DNA from: JBKQWK01 sp052139595
Lineage (GTDB): Bacteria; Actinomycetota; Thermoleophilia; UBA2241
Reading direction: 5' to 3'
Length of the DNA: 10,696 nucleotides
NCBI GenBank assembly: GCA_052139595.1
Contig: JBKQWK010000095.1
Span: forward strand, 1 to 10,696
The translations under genes were made by a program, and so were the position numbers. Shown here in pieces: positions 1 through 6,810 of this stretch. The notes under the pieces are model-generated. The model searched no databases, was not told the DNA's origin, and saw nothing but the letters and a program-made list of their open reading frames with translations. The number at the start of each line of letters is the position of its first letter. Position 1 is the stretch's first letter.

Positions 1-139
1 AAAGCAGCCGCCCGACCTCCTCGGTGACTGCTGCGAACACCTGCTCTGACGGAGTCCCGCGCGCCACCAGGATCGCGACGCGCTTCAATGCCGCCTGTTC
101 CCCGGCCAGCCGGGCGAGAGCGGCGCGGCTGGGTGCCAT
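1..139 (-). CDS. GAF-domain sensor histidine kinase, N-terminal fragment (partial, cut by window start)
   Basis: The minus strand is open from an ATG at 137-139 to the window edge and gives 46 residues. They include GEQAALKRVAILVARGTPS (13-31) followed by EQVFAAVTEEVGRLL. This pattern, an 'EQAALRRVA-LVARG' helix leading into 'VFAAV-EEVGRLL', is what I know from the start of the GAF domain in many actinobacterial GAF-domain histidine kinases. The GAF core, the dimerisation helix and the ATPase domain would lie beyond the window. The plus frame over these bases does not read as 6-phosphogluconate dehydrogenase, so the minus reading is preferred. The ATG lies inside sequence that resembles gnd, so it may not be the native start: the kinase gene may have been joined here to unrelated DNA. 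Assignment is by motif memory only. Confidence 0.55.
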   Translation of the reverse strand, partial: MAPSRAALARLAGEQAALKRVAILVARGTPSEQVFAAVTEEVGRLL

Positions 140-431
140 CGCTGATCTGTGGGGCAAGGGTAGCGTCGTACGGTCGTGGCTTCTGGAGCTGGCTGCCGAC
201 GCCTTTCACAAGGATCCCAACTTGGAGCAGATCACCGGCTACGTTGACGACAACGGCGAGGGTCGCTGGACGGTCGAGCAGGCGATCGAGCTGGCCGTGC
301 CCATGCCGGTGATTGCCGCTTCGCTGTTCGCTCGCTTCCGCTCTCGCCAGCCGGACTCCTTCAGCGCCAAGGTACTGGCGGCATTGCGCAATGAGTTTGG
401 TGGTCACGCCGTCAAAGAGAAAGAGGAGTAG
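132..431 (+). CDS. gnd: 6-phosphogluconate dehydrogenase (decarboxylating), C-terminal fragment lacking its 5' part
   Basis: The family enzyme oxidises and decarboxylates 6-phosphogluconate to ribulose 5-phosphate in the cytosol. Only the last ~99 residues are recognisable: AIADLWGKGSVVRSWLLEL, then GYVDDNGEGRW and the terminal FARFRSRQ and LAALRNEFGGHA blocks, which belong to the all-helical substrate-binding and dimerisation domain of the short (~300 residue) Gnd type. The NAD(P)-binding Rossmann half and the catalytic Lys region are absent. The reading frame stays open upstream to the window start, but residues before about position 132 (for example ATRIATRFNAACSPASRA) do not resemble Gnd, and the opposite strand there reads as another gene. 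The fragment is therefore truncated by a junction rather than by the window edge. It stops at 429-431, one base before zwf, consistent with a gnd-zwf-pgl operon. Confidence 0.88.
   Translation, partial: GAIADLWGKGSVVRSWLLELAADAFHKDPNLEQITGYVDDNGEGRWTVEQAIELAVPMPVIAASLFARFRSRQPDSFSAKVLAALRNEFGGHAVKEKEE
423..428 (+). promoter_or_regulatory. Ribosome binding site of zwf, inside the gnd 3' end
   Basis: GAGGAG lies four bases before the GTG at 433 and is formed by the last two sense codons of gnd. The spacing is short but usable. It supports GTG 433 as the zwf start and suggests translational coupling to gnd. Confidence 0.55.
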
Positions 432-432
432 C

Positions 433-2028
433 GTGACCGGCATCGGTTACGAAATCCCCGATATTGGGTCCGGGGTGCGGGTTCAGCAAGCGACGGTGTC
501 GTCGTTTGCCAGCGAGCGGCGTCCCGCGCCGTGCAGCTTGACGATCTTCGGTGCTACTGGTGACCTCACGCACCGCAAGCTCATGCCGGCTCTCTACGAC
601 CTCGCTTGCCAGGGTGTGCTTCCCGATACATTCACGATCGTTGGCTACGGTCGCCAGGCACTTAGCGACGACGAGTTTCGCGACGCCCTGCAGCAGGCTG
701 TCGACGATCACTACGGTAGTGAAGCCGTTGACACGGCCTTGTGTCTGCGCATTCTGCATGCTCCTCGCTACGTGCAGGGCCAGTTTGATGATCCAGAAGG
801 ATACGAGCGTCTGGCCAAGGTCCTGAATGAGGTTGACCCTAAAGTGCAGGGCAACCGGATCTTCTATGTGGCTACGCCGCCAAGCCTTTTCTCGGTCATC
901 ATCGAGCAGCTGGGCAAAGCTGGTCTGGGACGACGCGGCACCGATACCGCCGCCGCCGATCACGGCTTCACCCGTATCGTCATCGAGAAGCCGTTCGGCC
1001 ATGACCTGGAGAGTGCTGCTCAGCTCAACCGCGCGGTTCAGTCGGTCTTTGACGAAAAGCAGGTCTACCGGATCGACCACTACCTGGCGAAAGAAACGGT
1101 TCAGAACATCCTCGTCTTTCGCTTCGCCAACGGCATTTTCGAGCCGATCTGGAATCGGCGCTACATCGATCATGTTCAGATCACCGCTGCTGAGACGCTG
1201 GGTGTGGAGCATCGCGGCGCCTATTATGAAGAAGCCGGCGCCCTGCGTGACATGATTCAGAACCATCTTCTGCAACTCGTGGCGCTCACTGCCATGGAAC
1301 CGCCGGTGGCCTTTAGCGCCGACGCCGTACGCGACGAGAAAGTGAAGGTGCTGCGCGCCGTGCGGCCCATCCCGCCAGCTAAGGTCGATCAGTTCGCCGC
1401 GCGCGGCCAGTACGTTGAGGGCGTTGTTGACGGGCAAGCCGTGGCGGGCTACCGGCAGGAGGATCGCGTCGCTGCCGACTCCATCACCGAGACCTTCGCG
1501 GCGGTCAAACTGCTCATTGACAACTGGCGCTGGCAGGGGGTGCCGTTCTACGTGCGCACCGGCAAGCGTTTGCCCAAGCGCGTTACCGAGATCGCGATTC
1601 AGTTTCACCGGCCGCCTTTTCTGCTCTTTCGAGATGCCGGCGGTAGTGGTGGTGGGCAACTGGCGCCCAACCGCATCGTCATGCGCATTCAGCCGGACGA
1701 AGGCATTTCACTCCTCTTCCAAGCGAAGCGTCCTGGGCAACAGGTGGCCTTGGAACCCGTCAATATGGACTTTGCCTACGGCGGCACACTCAGTGAGCTG
1801 CCCTTCAGTGCCTATGAGACATTGCTGCTTGACTGTATGGAGGGCGACCCGACGCTCTTTAACCGTGACGATCAGGTCGAGACAGCGTGGCGAGTTCTGG
1901 CGCCAATTCTGGCGGCGTGGAAAAGCCAACCGTCACGGGGCATTGCTGTCTATGAGGCCGGCAGTTGGGGGCCGGAGGCAGCCGATCGGCTGGTTGCTCG
2001 CGACGGCCACCGCTGGCGGCAGCTCTAG
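433..2028 (+). CDS. zwf: Glucose-6-phosphate 1-dehydrogenase
   Basis: This cytosolic enzyme catalyses the first step of the oxidative pentose-phosphate pathway, oxidising glucose 6-phosphate to 6-phosphogluconolactone with NADP (or NAD). The protein is 531 residues. The dinucleotide-binding motif GATGDLTHRKL is at 40-50 and EKPFGHDL carries Lys186. The signature RIDHYLAKE has Asp215-His216, and DMIQNH supplies His278. The spacings Lys186/His216/His278 equal those of Lys148/His178/His240 in the Leuconostoc enzyme as I recall them, so the catalytic set looks complete. The GTG at 433 was chosen because it follows the gnd stop by one base and has a ribosome binding site; the frame is open further upstream to a TTG at 313, but that stretch lies over gnd coding sequence. 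The first ~33 residues before SLTIFGATGDL form a longer tail than in minimal family members. It is followed 12 bases later by pgl. Cofactor preference cannot be read here. Confidence 0.97.
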   Translation: MTGIGYEIPDIGSGVRVQQATVSSFASERRPAPCSLTIFGATGDLTHRKLMPALYDLACQGVLPDTFTIVGYGRQALSDDEFRDALQQAVDDHYGSEAVDTALCLRILHAPRYVQGQFDDPEGYERLAKVLNEVDPKVQGNRIFYVATPPSLFSVIIEQLGKAGLGRRGTDTAAADHGFTRIVIEKPFGHDLESAAQLNRAVQSVFDEKQVYRIDHYLAKETVQNILVFRFANGIFEPIWNRRYIDHVQITAAETLGVEHRGAYYEEAGALRDMIQNHLLQLVALTAMEPPVAFSADAVRDEKVKVLRAVRPIPPAKVDQFAARGQYVEGVVDGQAVAGYRQEDRVAADSITETFAAVKLLIDNWRWQGVPFYVRTGKRLPKRVTEIAIQFHRPPFLLFRDAGGSGGGQLAPNRIVMRIQPDEGISLLFQAKRPGQQVALEPVNMDFAYGGTLSELPFSAYETLLLDCMEGDPTLFNRDDQVETAWRVLAPILAAWKSQPSRGIAVYEAGSWGPEAADRLVARDGHRWRQL

Positions 2029-2036
2029 AAGGAGGT
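2029..2036 (+). promoter_or_regulatory. Consensus Shine-Dalgarno of pgl
   Basis: AAGGAGGT, a full match to the anti-Shine-Dalgarno end of 16S rRNA, starts directly after the zwf stop codon and sits four bases before the GTG at 2041. It fixes that GTG as the start and is clearly stronger than the sites of the neighbouring genes. Confidence 0.8.
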
Positions 2037-2040
2037 CGAC

Positions 2041-2793
2041 GTGCCGATTGAAGTCTTGCCGGACGCCGATGCGGTCGCTACCCGGGGTGCTGAACTGTTT
2101 GCCTTTGCTGCTCAGGAGGAGGCGGCGGCGCGGGGCGCCTTTACCGTCGCTCTCAGTGGCGGCGAGACGCCGCGGGCCATGTATCGCATGCTGGCGCGGC
2201 AATCGTTTACGCAGAAGATCCCCTGGCGGCGAGTTCACCTCTACTGGAGTGACGAGCGCTGCGTGTCGCCCGATAGTGAGCGCAGCAACTACCGCGCGGC
2301 GCACGAGGCGTTCATTCGTCATGTGACTATCCCGGCAGACAATGTGCATCGTCTGGCGGGTGAGGATGATCCGGAGCTGGCGGCACGGGCGTACGAGCAA
2401 GTGCTGCTGACGCCGCCCGCACGGCCAAAGCAGTCGACGGCGCCGGTGCCGGCGCTCGATCTGGTTCTGCTTGGCCTTGGCGCCGACGGTCATACTGCCT
2501 CGCTCTTTCCGCACAGTCCGGCACTCAACGAAGAAGAGCGCCTTGTTGTGCCCAATGAAGGTGAGAACACAGGCCCGCGGCTGACCCTGACTGTGCCCGT
2601 GATCAATGCCGCCCGCCGCGTTGTCTTCGTGGTCACCGGCGCTGCCAAGGCAGGCATGGTCGCCGAGGTTCTTGCCGGACTGCACATCCCTCAGGCGATT
2701 CCGGCGCAGCTGATAGCGCCGGAAAATGGAATGCTGACCTGGCTCCTCGACGAGTCGGCGGCGGCCGAGTTAGGTGGCGTTGCGAGGGCGTGA
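2041..2793 (+). CDS. pgl: 6-phosphogluconolactonase (DevB/SOL type)
   Basis: The enzyme hydrolyses 6-phosphogluconolactone, the product of Zwf, to 6-phosphogluconate, the substrate of Gnd. The 250-residue protein has the usual length of the DevB/SOL family, which is related to glucosamine-6-phosphate deaminase/isomerase folds. The phosphate-binding motif ALSGGETPRAMY is at 37-48. WSDERCV and the following ERSNYR form the second conserved block. GLGADGHTASLFP contains His151, the general base expected for this family. Placed between zwf and a terminator-like region it closes the oxidative pentose-phosphate operon. The GTG start is supported by a perfect Shine-Dalgarno. The context, with both partner enzymes adjacent, favours lactonase over the related deaminase. 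The stop codon is at 2791-2793. Confidence 0.95.
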   Translation: MPIEVLPDADAVATRGAELFAFAAQEEAAARGAFTVALSGGETPRAMYRMLARQSFTQKIPWRRVHLYWSDERCVSPDSERSNYRAAHEAFIRHVTIPADNVHRLAGEDDPELAARAYEQVLLTPPARPKQSTAPVPALDLVLLGLGADGHTASLFPHSPALNEEERLVVPNEGENTGPRLTLTVPVINAARRVVFVVTGAAKAGMVAEVLAGLHIPQAIPAQLIAPENGMLTWLLDESAAAELGGVARA

Positions 2794-2806
2794 GCTGTCG
2801 CTCGCT

Positions 2807-2830
2807 GCTCCGCCGCCGGGGGCGGTGAGC
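2807..2830 (+). terminator. Possible weak terminator hairpin after pgl
   Basis: The arms GCTCCGCC (2807-2814) and GGCGGTGAGC (2821-2830) can pair over eight base pairs with a two-base bulge and a six-base GCCGGG loop. There is no T-run after it. It could end the gnd-zwf-pgl transcript before the rnpB promoter, but GC-rich DNA forms such stems by chance. Confidence 0.3.
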
Positions 2831-2857
2831 TTCGTGGTTAGCGATTCATAGGTCGGG

Positions 2858-2866
2858 TGGTACACT
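2858..2866 (+). promoter_or_regulatory. Extended -10 promoter of rnpB
   Basis: TGG followed by TACACT forms a TGn extended -10 element. Seven bases beyond the hexamer falls position 2873, almost exactly the expected 5' end of the RNase P RNA, which is the main support for this call. No good -35 hexamer is visible at the normal distance (TTAGCG at 2838-2843 is the nearest match), as is common when an extended -10 is used. Confidence 0.55.
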
Positions 2867-2869
2867 GAA

Positions 2870-3256
2870 AGAGCAAGCCAGGTGGCCGCGGCAGGGTCGC
2901 GTTGCGTCACTCCATGGAGGTCGCAAGGCTCCTCGTCGAGGAAAGTCCGGACACCGCAGAGCAGGGCGCTGGTTAACGACCAGCCGGGGGAACCCGAGGG
3001 AAAGCGCAACAGAAAGTACACCGCCAGCGGCCTCCTTCACGAGGTGCGGGTAAGGGTGAAACGGTGGAGTAAGAGCCCACCAGCGGTCTGGTGACAGGCC
3101 GGCTCGGCAAGCCCCGCCCGGTGCAAGACCAAATAGAGGAGCGTTTGAGGGTTGCTCGCCCGAAGCTCCCGGGTTCGGTCGCACGAGCCGTGCGGCAACG
3201 CGCGGTCTAGATGGATGGCCACTCAACGACAGAATCCGGCTTATCGGCTTGCGCTT
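2870..3256 (+). ncRNA. rnpB: RNase P RNA, bacterial class A
   Basis: This is the catalytic RNA of ribonuclease P, which removes 5' leaders from tRNA precursors. The universally conserved elements appear in order: GAGGAAAGTCCGG at 2938-2950, the AGAAAGTACACCGCC block near 3011, the GGTAAGGGTGAAACGGTGG stretch from about 3048, the GCAAGACCAAATAGAGGAG block at 3122-3140, and ACAGAATCCGGCTTA at 3229-3243, which pairs with the first block region to form P4. Helix P1 closes the molecule by pairing GCAAGCC (2873-2879) with GGCTTGC (3246-3252). The GGCTCGGCAAGCCCCGCCCGG region around 3100-3120 corresponds to the P15-P16 part that binds the tRNA CCA end. The length of ~387 bases fits class A. Exact ends are inferred from P1 and are uncertain by a few bases. 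It appears to be transcribed alone from an extended -10 promoter and ends at a strong hairpin. Confidence 0.96.
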
Positions 3257-3257
3257 G

Positions 3258-3294
3258 AGAAGCCCCTTCTTCGTCAGGAAGAAGGGGCTTCTTC
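3258..3294 (+). terminator. Terminator-like hairpin downstream of rnpB
   Basis: A perfect 15-bp inverted repeat: AGAAGCCCCTTCTTC at 3258-3272 pairs with GAAGAAGGGGCTTCT at 3278-3292 around the five-base loop GTCAG. It begins directly after the RNase P RNA P1 helix, which is where its transcript should end. The stem itself carries TTCTTC at its end but no long T-run follows, so the efficiency of intrinsic termination is uncertain. It may also protect the 3' end or guide its trimming. Confidence 0.8.
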
Positions 3295-3435
3295 GCGCGT
3301 GGATGCCGAAAGCGGAGCGCCGGTTGGCCGTCTTGCCGACTGGAGGTCGCGGACTGACGGCCGGCCGGCGCGCTTGGTTGCCCTGCTGTTTACGGCGCTT
3401 TTCCGTTCACTCGGCGTGATACGCTCCTGATCAGA
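3295..3435. other. Intergenic region between rnpB and addB
   Basis: This 141-base GC-rich gap shows no convincing coding sequence on either strand. Its only readable elements are the hairpin at its left edge and an extended -10-like box near its right edge. Confidence 0.5.
3417..3425 (+). promoter_or_regulatory. Candidate extended -10 promoter of addBA
   Basis: TGA followed by TACGCT has the same TGn-TACnCT form as the rnpB promoter box. Its last base is 10 bases before the addB ATG, so transcription would start about 4 bases before that ATG. There is no evident -35 hexamer at 16-18 bases and no Shine-Dalgarno before addB, so the transcript would be nearly leaderless. This is an inference from two similar boxes and spacing. 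Confidence 0.35.
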
Positions 3436-6400
3436 ATGACGGTTGATGGTGGTCACGGGCGTGGGTTGTTGGTGAGCGGCCGCTTTGCGGAGCTTGAGGG
3501 CGCCCTCGTGGAGCGCGTCGCCGAGCTCCGCTCGGGCGGTTCGTTGACGCCACTAACGATTGTCGTCGGTTCCGCCGCGGTGGGTGGTCGTGTCGGCGAC
3601 CTCTTGGTGCGGCGGCTCACGGCACTCGCTAACGTCAAGGTGGTTACCTTGGCGCGTCTGGCTGCCGACCTCGTCACGCAGGCGCGGCAGGCGCCGCCGG
3701 CCCCGCTCACGGGCTTTGCCCGCGAGCGGCTTGTGCGGCGCCTGGTTGCTGCCCGCTCGGGCGTCGGTTTCGCCTACTTCGGCTCCGTCAGTGGACGACC
3801 GCATTTTGCGCGTGCCCTTGCCGCGACGTTTGCTGATCTGCGCCAGGCACGTGTGGACCCGGCCGTCGACTGGGCAGTGCTCGCCAGCGGCGAACGTGCT
3901 GGTAAACCAGCGCCTGCCGGTGTTCCGGCGACGCCGGCTCTGGCCAAGGCCGCCGACCTGCAATGTCTATACGCCGCCTACTGCGAGGAGCTACGTTGCC
4001 GGGGGCTGGCGGACGATGCCGGGCTGTTTGTCGAGGCGGCGCTGGCCGTGCGCGCAGGTGCCGCTGTGATCGGCAGTGCCAGCGCTGCCACCGGTGTCCT
4101 TTCGCCGGAGTCTCGCCCGCAGGTGACCGGCGCCGCCGTGGCTGCGCCCGAAGCGGCTTCTATTCTGTACGGTATCTACGACCTCAACGCGGTTCAGGAG
4201 GCGCTGCTCGTCGAGTTGCTTACGGCCGGAGCCGATCTCTTTGTACCGGTTCCCCGGTCAAGTGCAGGCGAAGGGGCGGTGGCCTTGGTGGCGGCTCGCT
4301 CGGCCGGGCTCGTCGAGCGGCGTCTAGAGGCCCCGCCGGTGACGAGCGATCGCGATCGCCTCGCCGCTCTGTGGCAATCACCATCACCTTCGACGTTCGA
4401 GCCGCTGGTGTTTATCGGCGACGGGTCGCTCGCGGTTGTTTCGGTCGCCGATCAGCGCAGTGAGGCTCGTGAGGCGACACGGGCCGTTCTGGCGGCCGCA
4501 GCCGCAGGCGCCGCTGTTTGGGACTGTGCGGTTGTTGTGCCGCACAGTGGTGAGGTCGAGCGTTTGGCCACGGCGCTGGGCGCGGCCGGGCTGCCGGTCG
4601 CCTGTCGTTGTCCTGAGCGATCTGTGGGGTCGAGGCTGTTGCTGCGCCTGTGCGACTGTCTGGCGCCGGAGGCGGGTGCACCATTCGCGCGTCGCGCCGT
4701 CGTTGACCTTATCCATGCTGCCCCGCTGCGCGACTCTCAGGCGACGCCGCGTGAAATGGCCCTCTGGCTCGATGAATCGCGGCGCGCCGGGGTTATCAAC
4801 GGCGTCGATGAGTGGAACGAGCGTATTGGCCGCAGGCGCCGTGGTCTGGGGTGCCGCTTGTCCGAACTCCAGGGTGAGCCGGCGAATGTGCACGCTGAGC
4901 CGGATTCGCTCGTCCCGGACGACGACGAAGAAAGAGAAAGGCTTGAGCTGTTGCGTCTGCGGCTGGCGGCGGTGTCGGGTCTAGAGGCTGCTGTCGAAAC
5001 GCTGACGCGAGCTTGCGCCGGCCTGCCCGATCGTGCCGGGTGGGACGTGTGGGCGGCGGCCTTGAGCGACGTAGCGGCGGCCGTCTTTGCCGCTCCGGCG
5101 GCGGCGGCCGTGAGCGACGTGGCCGGTCGCTTGCAGGCGTTGAGCGTGCTCGATGAGGAGGTTGAGAGGAAGGACGTGGCGGCCGCGCTGCGTGAGCAGC
5201 TCGCGGCCGCGACTGTACCCGAGGGCAGGATCGGGCGTGACGGCGTGGCGGTGCTCACGCCCCTGGAGCTGCGTGGCTTGCGTTTTCACACGGTGGTCTT
5301 CACCGGCCTCGCCGAGGATGGTTTTCCTGTGCGCGGCCGAGCCGACCCTCTTTGCGGTGACGGCGAGCGACGTCGGCTTGGTGAGGCGCTGGGTACTCGT
5401 TTGCCGCTGGCCGAGTCGCGCGATGCCGAGTCGCTCGTTCTCTTTGCGCTTGCCTGCGAGGCGGCGCGAGAGCAGCTGACGCTGCTCGCGCCGCGCAGCG
5501 ACGTCGCCACCGGCCGCCCGCGCTTGCCGTCACGGTTGCTGCTGCGACTCGCCTCTCTTGCTGCCGGCCATCCCGTGGGGCTGGATGAGTACTTGAGCGG
5601 GATACCGCTGGCGCCGGTCTGGCGTCACGTCAGTGGTGGGCCGGTGTACTCTGATGGGGTAGCGACCATCTGGCTCGATGCGGAGGAGCGAGATAGCGCC
5701 GCGCTGCTCGCGCTTTCTGAGCGCGGTGGCGGCGCGGCGAAACGCGACTACCTGGCGGCTGTTCTGGCTGACCCCGCCGCGACGCTGCGTCGGCTCGGCC
5801 AGTGGCAGGCTGCCCGTGATCTTCAGCCTGGCGCCTGGGACGGGCTGCTCGGCGAGGCGGCGCGGGCCGCGCTGCAAGCGCGGCATCCGTTCACCGCCGA
5901 GATGCATCCCACGCGCCTCGAACGATACATCGGCTGCCCGTTTGCCTTTCTGCTGCGTGACGTGATCGGTCTCGAAGCACCGGAGGAGCCGGACGAGAGT
6001 CTCGAGATGGACGGGCGCGAGTTGGGCATCCTCGTCCACGAGATTTTGCAGCGCGTTTACACGGCAGTGATGACGAACAACCTCGACCTCGACGCCACTC
6101 TCCGTGAGGTCACCGCTGCCTGGCAGGTCTGCTGTGCCGAAGCGGAGCAGCGCGGCGTCACTGGCGCTCCTTTTTCGTGGAACGTGCGGCGGGCGATGCT
6201 GCTGCAAGACCTCCACGAGTGCGTACGCCGCGACCCGATGTTTGGCGACGGCGGTCACCCTGTGGGTGTCGAGTGGCGTTTTGGCGAAGCGGCGAAGCGG
6301 CCCGTGAGTCTCACGGTCGCTGCCGGGCGGCAGGTGCGCTTCGCCGGCCGCCTCGATCGCGTCGATCGCACCGTTCGCGGGGCGCGCATCATCGATTACA

Positions 6401-6810
6401 AGACCGGCAAAGGTGACACCGAGCAGAAACGACTCAAGAAGCAGCTCGGTGTACAGCTCCCGGTCTATCAGCTCGCGGTGCGTCAAAACGGCGGCGACGA
6501 GTACGATGAGGTCGCCTGTCTCTATCGATTCGTGACGCGCAGGGGCGGTTTTCGCGATCTGCCACTCAGCGAGGACGAAGCGACCGCCGGTAGTCGGCTG
6601 AGCGATCTTGTCAGTGCGGTTGTGAACCTGGTCGACGGCGGCGTTTTTGCGCGCTCACCAGCCGCCGGCTGCGAGTTCTGCGACGTTGCGTATGCGTGTG
6701 GCGTGAGTGCCTGGACGCGGGCGCGCAAACGCGGGCATGAGGCACTGCAGAGTCTCGTGAGCCTGCAGGCCCTCGGATCCACGGAAGAAGGCGGCGATGT
6801 CGACGTCTGA
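3436..6810 (+). CDS. addB: AddB-like subunit of the AddAB helicase-nuclease (PD-(D/E)XK nuclease with Fe-S cluster)
   Basis: AddAB (RexAB) processes double-strand DNA ends for RecA-dependent repair; AddB contributes one nuclease domain and scans for Chi. The 1124-residue protein has an N-terminal helicase-like half. Its P-loop position, TIVVGSAAVGG at 41-51, lacks the Walker A GK(S/T), so it should not hydrolyse ATP. A block near residue 620 (RFHTVVFTGLAEDGFP) matches the inactive-helicase core of AddB proteins. The C-terminal RecB-type nuclease has His868 (GILVHEIL), Asp974 (GRLDRVD), Asp987-Tyr-Lys989 (IDYKTGK) and Gln1007-x3-Tyr1011, so it looks active. Cys834 plus Cys1079, Cys1082 and Cys1088 (C-x2-C-x5-C) form the 4Fe-4S set known in AddB. 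ATG 3436 has no visible ribosome binding site; GTG 3472 is an alternative start. It overlaps addA by 14 bases. Annotation pipelines may label it only 'PD-(D/E)XK nuclease family protein'. Confidence 0.88.
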   Translation: MTVDGGHGRGLLVSGRFAELEGALVERVAELRSGGSLTPLTIVVGSAAVGGRVGDLLVRRLTALANVKVVTLARLAADLVTQARQAPPAPLTGFARERLVRRLVAARSGVGFAYFGSVSGRPHFARALAATFADLRQARVDPAVDWAVLASGERAGKPAPAGVPATPALAKAADLQCLYAAYCEELRCRGLADDAGLFVEAALAVRAGAAVIGSASAATGVLSPESRPQVTGAAVAAPEAASILYGIYDLNAVQEALLVELLTAGADLFVPVPRSSAGEGAVALVAARSAGLVERRLEAPPVTSDRDRLAALWQSPSPSTFEPLVFIGDGSLAVVSVADQRSEAREATRAVLAAAAAGAAVWDCAVVVPHSGEVERLATALGAAGLPVACRCPERSVGSRLLLRLCDCLAPEAGAPFARRAVVDLIHAAPLRDSQATPREMALWLDESRRAGVINGVDEWNERIGRRRRGLGCRLSELQGEPANVHAEPDSLVPDDDEERERLELLRLRLAAVSGLEAAVETLTRACAGLPDRAGWDVWAAALSDVAAAVFAAPAAAAVSDVAGRLQALSVLDEEVERKDVAAALREQLAAATVPEGRIGRDGVAVLTPLELRGLRFHTVVFTGLAEDGFPVRGRADPLCGDGERRRLGEALGTRLPLAESRDAESLVLFALACEAAREQLTLLAPRSDVATGRPRLPSRLLLRLASLAAGHPVGLDEYLSGIPLAPVWRHVSGGPVYSDGVATIWLDAEERDSAALLALSERGGGAAKRDYLAAVLADPAATLRRLGQWQAARDLQPGAWDGLLGEAARAALQARHPFTAEMHPTRLERYIGCPFAFLLRDVIGLEAPEEPDESLEMDGRELGILVHEILQRVYTAVMTNNLDLDATLREVTAAWQVCCAEAEQRGVTGAPFSWNVRRAMLLQDLHECVRRDPMFGDGGHPVGVEWRFGEAAKRPVSLTVAAGRQVRFAGRLDRVDRTVRGARIIDYKTGKGDTEQKRLKKQLGVQLPVYQLAVRQNGGDEYDEVACLYRFVTRRGGFRDLPLSEDEATAGSRLSDLVSAVVNLVDGGVFARSPAAGCEFCDVAYACGVSAWTRARKRGHEALQSLVSLQALGSTEEGGDVDV
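6784..6791 (+). promoter_or_regulatory. Ribosome binding site of addA within addB
   Basis: GAAGAAGG ends five bases before the ATG at 6797 and lies inside the last codons of addB. It decides the addA start and indicates that the two subunits are made by coupled translation. Confidence 0.5.

Noticed and set aside
24..131. Extending the gnd coding region upstream in its open frame to position 24 or the window start
   Set aside because: The residues encoded there do not resemble Gnd, which normally has a helix ending in 'DL-AIA' at this point, and the minus strand reads better as a kinase fragment.
412..1659. Long minus-strand open frame of 415 codons
   Set aside because: It lies opposite zwf, whose product is certain, and its translation shows no family motif. 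Long antisense frames are expected in GC-rich DNA.
1933..2685. Minus-strand open frame of 250 codons opposite pgl
   Set aside because: It mirrors pgl, a gene with a perfect ribosome binding site and complete motifs; nothing recognisable is encoded on the minus strand.
2846..3226. Protein-coding frames on both strands across 2846-3430
   Set aside because: The region is the structured RNase P RNA plus a terminator hairpin; the open frames have no protein-family features.
3376..3395. TTTACG at 3390-3395 as a -35 element for addB
   Set aside because: It is 24 bases from the TACGCT hexamer, too far for a normal 16-18 base spacer.
4900..5160. Acidic and alanine-rich stretch in the middle of AddB as a possible insertion or foreign segment
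   Set aside because: The frame is continuous and base use matches the flanks. Middle domains of AddB are poorly conserved in general.
5530..6486. Minus-strand open frame of 318 codons
   Set aside because: It is antisense to the AddB nuclease region and shows no motif. Treated as a codon-bias shadow.
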